Notes under the pieces: model-generated
Database searches by the model: none
What the model was told of the DNA's origin: nothing
Seen by the model: only the letters and a program-made list of their open reading frames with translations
Source: Verrucomicrobiota bacterium
GTDB lineage: Bacteria > Verrucomicrobiota > Verrucomicrobiia > Limisphaerales > J093
NCBI GenBank assembly: GCA_027493615.1
Contig: JAOSKK010000038.1
Location: forward strand, 62,001 to 126,000
DNA length: 64,000 nt
Direction of reading: 5' to 3'
Program-made: the position numbers and the translations under genes
In this document: positions 59,094 to 64,000 of the stretch, one piece after another
How positions within the stretch are numbered: the first letter of the stretch is position 1
Layout: every line of letters starts with the position of its first letter

Positions 59094-59524
59094 TCAGGGT
59101 TCGTTATCGATAGTTGCCCGCAATGCGAGGAGATAGGAACGGGCACCGAAGCCGCTGATGACCCCCGGCAGACCGGGGCCACCATCGAGTGTCGACGGAA
59201 TTCTTCCCGGGCGTGAACGTTAGAGAGGTGCACCTCGATGGTAGGCAGACCGACCGCTGCGATGGCATCCCGCAGCGCGATACTTGTATGGGTGAAGGCA
59301 CCGGCGTTGAGCACGACGGCGTCGAAGATCCCCTTGGCGCCATGAATCCAGTCCACCAAATCCCCTTCGTGGTTGGATTGCCGGCATTCGACCGTGATCC
59401 CGAGCTCGGCGGCCAATTCACCGAGGCGGGCCTCGATTTCCGCCAACGTGGTCGAGCCGTAGAGGTGCGGCTCACGCTGACCGAGGAGGTTCAGGTTGGG
59501 ACCGTTCAGGACCAAGACGCGCAT
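59094..59524 (-). CDS. aroQ: 3-dehydroquinate dehydratase, type II, frameshifted
   Basis: 143 residues after repair. Shikimate pathway dehydration of 3-dehydroquinate. MRVLVLNGPNLNLLGQREPH and LYGSTTLAEIEARL form the N-terminus with the catalytic loop (NLLGQREP, Arg and Tyr). ECRQSNHEGDLVDWIHGAKG and VVLNAGAFTHTSIALRDAI follow, and IEVHLSNVHAREEFRRHSMV carries the catalytic His region. A missing base near 59170 (CCGGGGGTC) restores VISGFGARSYLLALRATIDN and a stop at 59094-59096. It lies 230 nt upstream of accB on the same strand. Confidence 0.94.
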
Positions 59525-59573
59525 AGAGGGTCGGGGGGTGATTTCCGTGCAGGGCGAGGGGCAACGACGGTTC

Positions 59574-59595
59574 GCCTCCTTAGCTCGGCGCCTAC
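59574..59595. repeat. REP-like half-site
   Basis: GCCTCCTTAGCTCGGCGCCT (59574-59593, continuing AC) is a diverged copy of the REP-like core, between aroQ and the O-antigen-ligase-like gene. Confidence 0.65.
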
Positions 59596-59639
59596 GAGGT
59601 CGTCGTCGAGCGGGTCACCGACTACAGGGTCCCGGGGTT

Positions 59640-60959
59640 TCATGCTGCAGAACGGAGGCGGGCGCTTTGGCCCCAGAGCAACCCGAGCAGCCAGAAGGCG
59701 GCCCAGCCCACCGCCGGCACGTACAGGCCGAACTCGACGGTGCTCTGCAGCGCCCAGCCGAGCAAGCCGAGCCAAGTCGCAAAGGCCTGAGGGTTGCTTG
59801 TGGCCCGACGGCCCAGGAGCACCAGCGATCCGCCCACGAAGGCGAGGTAAGCCAGGGCGCCCAGGAATCCGGAGTCCGAGGCTTGTTGGAGGTAATCGTT
59901 GTGAGCGAGCAGCGCCATCTCGGCATCCGGTGGTTTGACCGCCCGATAACTGGCGGCAAACGTCCCGGGTCCGGACCCCAGCAGCGGACGGGCGCAAGCC
60001 GTACTCCAGGCGGCCTGCCAGTAGTCCAGTCGGGCGCCCAGGCTGCTCGCGCCCTGCTCGAAATAGCCCGAGAACCGGAGGGCGAAGCCGGTCAGTCCGG
60101 CCACCACTGCGAGGCTGGCGAGTGCCAGCTTCGCTTTCCGGGCGAGCGGCAAGCGGCTCAACCAAAGGCCGCCCAGGATGACGGCGATCAGCCAGCCTGC
60201 CTTCGACCGGGACCAATAGAGGCAGGCCAGTGCGGCGCCCACAAAAAGGGCGGTGAGGAAGACCCGGGCCGCGGAGGTCATCGTTCGCGCGGTGCTTTGC
60301 CACGTGAAGACGGCCAGGGGTGGCAGCAACAGCAGGATGGCGCCCGCCAGCGCATTCGGGTAAAGGAGCGTGGCAAAGATGCGGTTGGTGCCCAGGCGTT
60401 TGAGATAATCGGCCGGCAGATTCTCCCAGCCCGGCTGCGAGTAGATGTGTTGCCGCACGGCCTCGAGGCCGCCAAACCGCTGCTGAAAACCAGACACAAG
60501 CACGGCGACGAAACAACCGAGCAGGGCACCCCAGAAGATGGTCAGGCGGGGGCTGGGAGCGAGCGCGAACAGCCCGAGGTAGAAACCGGCGGTGGTGGCG
60601 ACGAGATAGCGCAGAGTGAGCGCGGTCAGCCGCGTGTCGTCGGTAGCGGCGCCTGCCAGGAGTTGCCAGCCCAGCCAGAGGGCAGGCAGGGCGACGAACC
60701 AGCGCGGTGTCGGGAGTCGCCAGTCGGCCACCGCGAGCCCGAGGAAGGCCAGGATGATCAGCAACGTGTAGGCCCAGGCCAGCGGCCAGGGCTGAAGAAC
60801 GTACTCCCAACCGTTGGTCGGCGGGGTGACGAGTCGGTCCAGGACGGCGGGATTGCCGAACTTGAGCAGCGCCAGGCCGAGGAACAGGCCCGCCAGTGCG
60901 GCGAAGCCGGGGCGCCATTGCTCGGCGAGCGGGGGCGGAGCTTCCGCGGCAGTCTGCAT
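59640..60959 (-). CDS. O-antigen ligase/polymerase (WaaL/Wzy_C)-like membrane protein
   Basis: Intact, 439 residues with about 11 membrane helices (e.g. LLIILAFLGLAVADW, YLVATTAGFYLGLFALAP, FLTALFVGAALACLYWSRSK). The family signature loop is LGARLDYWQAAWSTACARPL then GSGPGTFAASYRAVKPPD and LLAHNDYLQQASDSGFLGAL; the HNDYLQ motif is the Wzy_C hallmark. It transfers or polymerises glycans on a lipid carrier at the outer face of the inner membrane. No other LPS genes are linked here. A cluster of hairpins lies upstream of its start. Confidence 0.85.
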   Translation of the reverse strand: MQTAAEAPPPLAEQWRPGFAALAGLFLGLALLKFGNPAVLDRLVTPPTNGWEYVLQPWPLAWAYTLLIILAFLGLAVADWRLPTPRWFVALPALWLGWQLLAGAATDDTRLTALTLRYLVATTAGFYLGLFALAPSPRLTIFWGALLGCFVAVLVSGFQQRFGGLEAVRQHIYSQPGWENLPADYLKRLGTNRIFATLLYPNALAGAILLLLPPLAVFTWQSTARTMTSAARVFLTALFVGAALACLYWSRSKAGWLIAVILGGLWLSRLPLARKAKLALASLAVVAGLTGFALRFSGYFEQGASSLGARLDYWQAAWSTACARPLLGSGPGTFAASYRAVKPPDAEMALLAHNDYLQQASDSGFLGALAYLAFVGGSLVLLGRRATSNPQAFATWLGLLGWALQSTVEFGLYVPAVGWAAFWLLGLLWGQSARLRSAA

Positions 60960-61016
60960 CGGGAAGGAGTGTGCGCGAGCGGGCGGCCGGACTCAATGTC
61001 CAGTTTTGAGCCGGGT

Positions 61017-61062
61017 GTTGTTCCGGCAGGCGCGTGGCCTCACGCACGCCTGCCGGAACAAC
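61017..61062. repeat. 16-bp perfect inverted repeat
   Basis: GTTGTTCCGGCAGGCG (61017-61032) is mirrored exactly by CGCCTGCCGGAACAAC (61047-61062) around a 14-nt loop. There is no T tract. It lies upstream of the O-antigen-ligase-like gene. Confidence 0.85.
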
Positions 61063-61099
61063 CCGGCTTGCCGCGGCTCCGGGTGAGGGGGATCTACAA

Positions 61100-61200
61100 A
61101 AAGCGCCGCTGGAAGTCGGCGCACTCCATACGCGTTGCGCCTGTCGGGTGGTGTGGCGGTCGCGGAGCGTTTGGAGTGCGCCGACTTCCAGCGGCGCTTT
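61100..61200. repeat. 29-bp perfect inverted repeat
   Basis: The arm at 61100-61128 (starting AAAGCGCCGCTGGAAGTCGG) is exactly complementary to the arm at 61172-61200 (ending CCGACTTCCAGCGGCGCTTT), with a 43-nt loop. No ORF spans it convincingly. It resembles a short mobile palindrome or an attenuator-sized hairpin between glmM and the O-antigen-ligase-like gene. Confidence 0.9.
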
Positions 61201-61301
61201 CGTTCGTGCCTTGGTCCGGTGGCCTTCATCGCGGGGACGGCCCACGAGGAACGAGGGCGACGGGCGTGGGCGCGGGGCCGTGAGGCTGCCTGCGGCTCGT
61301 C

Positions 61302-62696
61302 TCAACCCGGCCGGACGCCCAAGTGTTCCTGCACCACTTGCGCCAACTGGGTGCACCACTTGTCGACCATCTCCGGGTCGCGGGCCTCGACGAGGATGCG
61401 GGCTTTGGGTTCCGTGCCGGAGTACCGGACGAACACGCGTCCACCGCGGGGGAGTGACCTCGGCTTCGGCGGACTGGAGCAGGTCGGGGAAGCCGGGCAC
61501 CTGGTCCCACGGGATCTTGTCGCGGACGCGGATGTTAATCAGCTTCTGGGGAACCGCGTCCAGCAGAGTCGGAGCTGGGAGAGGAGTGCGTTTTGCGCCT
61601 TCATGGCGCTGAGCACCTGGAGCGCGGCCACCAGCCCGTCGCCGGTGGTGGCGTACTCGCGGAAGATGATGTGGCCGCTTTGTTCGCCGCCGAGGGCGAA
61701 GCCGTGCTTGAGCATCTCGTCGATGACGTACTTGTCGCCGACGGCGGTGCGGACGACGCGCCCGCCGGCTTCACGGATGGCGGCGTCGAGGCCGGCGTTG
61801 CTCATGACGGTGGTGACGACCGTTTTTTCGGGCAAGGTGCCCTGGGCGAGCCGTTCGAGGGCCATCAAGGCGAGGATGTCATCGCCGTCCACGAGCTGGC
61901 CCTGTTCATCGCAAAGCTGGACGCGGTCGGCGTCGCCGTCGTGGGCGATGCCGAGTTGGGCGCGGTGTTCGACGACCTTGCGGCACAGGAGTTCGGGGTG
62001 CATGGCGCCGCAGTCCCGGTTGATGTTGGTGCCGTCGGGCTGGTTGCCGTAGACGACGACTTCGGCGCCGAGCTCGCGGAGGACGCAGGGCGTGGTCTTG
62101 TAGCCGGCGCCGTTGGCGGCGTCGACCACCACGCGCACGCCCTCAAGGTTCATGCCTTTGGGGAAGGAGGCTTTGGCGTACTCGATGTAGCGGCCGATGG
62201 CATCATCCACGCGGAGGGCCTTGCCGATTTCGCCGGCGACGGGTCGGACGTGTTCGATGGCGCCGCTGGCGACGAGTTCCTCGATGTGGGCCTCGACGTG
62301 GTCGTCGAGCTTGTAGCCGTCGGCCCGGAAGAACTTGATGCCGTTGTCGTCGTAGGGGTTGTGGGAGGCGGTGATGACGATGCCGGCGTCGGCGCGGAGG
62401 CTGCGGGTGACGTAAGCGACGCCGGGGGTGGGCAGGGGGCCGATGAAGATCACGTCCACACCCATGGACAGGATGCCGGAGGAAAGGGCGTTCTCGATCA
62501 TGTACCCGGACAGCCGGGTGTCTTTGCCGATGACGATCTTGTGGCGGCCGAGTCCGCGGGCGTGGCTCTCGAGGGTTTTGAAGACGTGCGCGGCGGCGCG
62601 ACCGAGTTTGAGGGCGGTTTCGGCGGTGACCGGTTCGATGTTGGCGGTGCCGCGGACGCCGTCGGTGCCGAAGAGACGGATGCGGGAGGGGTTCAT
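61302..62696 (-). CDS. glmM: Phosphoglucosamine mutase, frameshifted
   Basis: About 464 residues. Converts glucosamine-6-phosphate (the GlmS product) to glucosamine-1-phosphate. MNPSRIRLFGTDGVRGTANI is the canonical start. The phospho-Ser loop is IVITASHNPYDDNGIKFFRA, the metal loop is IAHDGDADRVQLCDEQGQL, and the sugar-binding loop is FALGGEQSGHIIFREYATTG. After frameshifts near 61565 and 61455 are repaired, the C-terminal domain reads KLINIRVRDKIPWDQVPGFP then VFVRYSGTEPKARILVEARD. Its ATG overlaps the YbbR stop by 4 nt (ATGA), matching the cdaA-ybbR-glmM operon of Firmicutes. Confidence 0.95.
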
Positions 62697-63096
62697 GGTT
62701 CGGGGGACGGATTTGCGACCGGAGGCGAAGCGAGGCGGAGGACGCGGACCTGGTTGGGGAGCAGGGCGGCGAGGGTCACGCCGGGGGCACGTGCACTTCC
62801 ACATCGCGGTAGGCTTCCGCTTCGGGGACGCTGCTGAGATTCACAAAGACCAGGAGATCGGTCAGGCGGAGGCGCTTGAGCGTGGCGGGCAAGGCGGAGA
62901 CGGCGAGGCGCACGCTGGGGGGTTCGACGGCGAAGACACCCGGGTCGTTAGCGGGGGTCATCACGTGGATGGGCACGGCGTCGAAGGTGCGCACTTGTCC
63001 GAAACGCAGGCCATCACCGCTGTTCACCCGGATCAGCACCCACACCAAAGTTGCCAACAGGACGGACAAGATCTTCCAGCCCAGTCGCACGGTCAT
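62693..63096 (-). CDS. YbbR/CdaR-like membrane protein, one frameshift
   Basis: About 134 residues from ATG 63096 (MTVRLGWKILSVLLATLVWV), an N-terminal membrane helix followed by a single YbbR-type beta domain (RTFDAVPIHVMTPANDPGVF; VEPPSVRLAVSALPATLKRL; LVFVNLSSVPEAEAYRDVEV). A missing G near 62781 (CCCCCGGCG for CCCCCGGGCG) truncates the raw frame; restored it ends GVTLAALLPNQVRVLRL and a Pro-rich tail, with the stop overlapping glmM. In Firmicutes CdaR binds and modulates CdaA. As written, the gene is also in frame with cdaA. Confidence 0.75.
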
Positions 63097-63957
63097 GATT
63101 CTAGGCCACGCCATCGGAACCGGGGTTGACCCGCGGGGGTTCGCGGGCGGGTGGGGGGAGCGACGTTGGAACAGTGCCCGCACGAGATCGGACCACGTGC
63201 GGGTGCCCTGTTCCTTGACCAGCACGGAGGTCAGGAAGGCGCGCAGGTTCTCGAGCGTCACGGCGCGCACCAGGGTGCCGCGATAGGCGTACGAGACGGC
63301 GCCACTTTCCTCGGAAACCACCACCACCACGGCGTCGGTCTCCTCGCTCAACCCAATGGCCGCGCGGTGCCGCGTGCCGAGGGTCTTGCTCAAGTCCTGC
63401 CGCTGGGTCAGGGGAAAGATGCAGGCGGCGTGCGTGATGCGGTCGCCGCGCAGGATGACCCCGCCGTCGTGAATGGCGTTGTTCGGAAAGAAGATCGTCT
63501 CGAGCATCTCGGGCGTCGCCTCGCAGTCCACGACGATGCCGGACTCGACCACCTCCTGCACGGACACCGTCTGTTCGATGGCCACCAACATGCCGATGCG
63601 CACGTCGGAGAGGCGCTCGACGGTCTTGATGATGATCTCGATGTTCTCGCGCTGCTCGGCCACGTTGGCGAACAGGGGCAGGTTGCCCAACTGAGCGAGC
63701 ATCCGTCGAAGCTCGGGCTGGAAGAGCACGAACACGATCACCGCCAGCGAGGGGAAGAGCGCCAGCAGCAGGGTGCGCAGCACCTGCAGGTCGAGCGCCA
63801 CGGTGATCAGCGTGAGGGCCAGCAACACCGTGAGGAAGCCGGTCACAACGGGCGCGGCGCGGGTGCCGCGGACGAAGTTGATGGCGTAGTAGATGCCCAC
63901 CGAGAGGAGGGCGATCTCCACCAACGTCCGCCAGTTCAGTTGCAGCCACGTCAGCAT
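63097..63957 (-). CDS. cdaA: Membrane diadenylate cyclase (c-di-AMP synthase)
   Basis: 287 residues. Makes c-di-AMP from two ATP. Three N-terminal membrane helices are visible in WRTLVEIALLSVGIYYAINF, APVVTGFLTVLLALTLITVA and LRTLLLALFPSLAVIVFVLF. The DAC domain has FQPELRRMLAQLGNLP, NAIHDGGVILRGDRITHAAC (DGG where the classical motif is DGA), PLTQRQDLSKTLGTRHRAAI (the RHR motif) and AVVVVVSEESGAVSYAYRGT. A TAG at 63101-63103 in an alternate frame, 5 nt before the ybbR ATG, suggests the natural end if one base is wrong. Otherwise CdaA and YbbR are one 393-residue protein as written. Confidence 0.92.
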
Positions 63958-64000
63958 CCAGCATCCGGTCGCGTCCGCAGGGCCTCGATGAGGCGCACGG
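63951..64000 (-). CDS. 3' end of an upstream gene, partial
   Basis: The minus strand from the window edge reads VRLIEALRTRPDAGC and a stop at 63951-63953 that overlaps the cdaA start (ATGCTGA). Translational coupling is likely. Its identity cannot be read from 15 residues. Dihydropteroate synthase (folP) often precedes cdaA and would fit, but this is a guess from synteny. Confidence 0.4.
   Translation of the reverse strand, partial: VRLIEALRTRPDAGC

Overview
GC-rich bacterial chromosome. No rRNA or tRNA gene is visible, so the taxonomy is inferred from gene content. The best fit is the Verrucomicrobiota: a sigma factor next to a Ser/Thr kinase with FG-GAP repeats, many Tat-exported or secreted glycan-related proteins, a two-component propeller kinase, the order accC-accB-aroQ, and many short palindromic intergenic repeats. 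A recurring problem is that roughly half of the genes, including housekeeping ones (glmS, murJ, glgC, glmM, aroQ, accB), carry single-base frameshifts, mostly in G or C runs. I read these as sequencing or assembly errors, not gene decay, and give coordinates for the restored genes.

Layout. 1-2.9 kb: edge of a phage-like element (Sak4/RecA-like ATPase, excisionase-like HTH, two divergent ribbon-helix-helix genes around an operator region, tyrosine recombinase), interrupted by an artefactual poly-G/poly-C block. 3.3-3.8 kb: TPR protein. 4.4-6.2 kb: a small integron-type cassette array without an integrase. Its attC-like hairpins separate a MazF/PemK-type toxin-antitoxin pair and two orphan genes. 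6.6-12.3 kb: one very large secreted protein with six near-identical 210-residue LamG domains. 12.6-16.4 kb: sigma factor, conserved hypothetical gene and kinase/FG-GAP trio. 16.6-23.5 kb: MTA phosphorylase and glmS, then glgC, an MBL-fold hydrolase and murJ. 23.5-27.7 kb: an unusual membrane protein joining fourteen YCF48-type repeats to a cytoplasmic KAP P-loop NTPase.

27.8-31.8 kb: Tat-exported Gfo/Idh/MocA oxidoreductase and an MMPL/RND exporter. 31.7-39.5 kb: a minus-strand heavy-metal efflux locus (CusA, CusB, a small metal-binding protein, a TolC-type CusC) with two Cys-rich exported satellite proteins. 39.6-48.7 kb: zinc ribbon, exported six-hairpin glycosidase-like protein, DUF4091-type protein, asnA, an extended nitrilase-family protein and a parallel beta-helix protein, separated by REP-like palindromes. 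48.8-51.7 kb: ffh and an SGNH-type membrane protein. 52-55.7 kb: two-component propeller kinase and NarL-type regulator. 56-56.8 kb: TauE/SafE permease. 57-59.5 kb: accC, accB and aroQ (fatty-acid and shikimate synthesis). 59.6-61 kb: O-antigen-ligase-like protein. 61.3-64 kb: cdaA-ybbR-glmM, linking c-di-AMP synthesis to cell-wall precursor supply, with glmS lying elsewhere in the same window.

The two most interesting items are the YCF48-KAP fusion and the cassette array.
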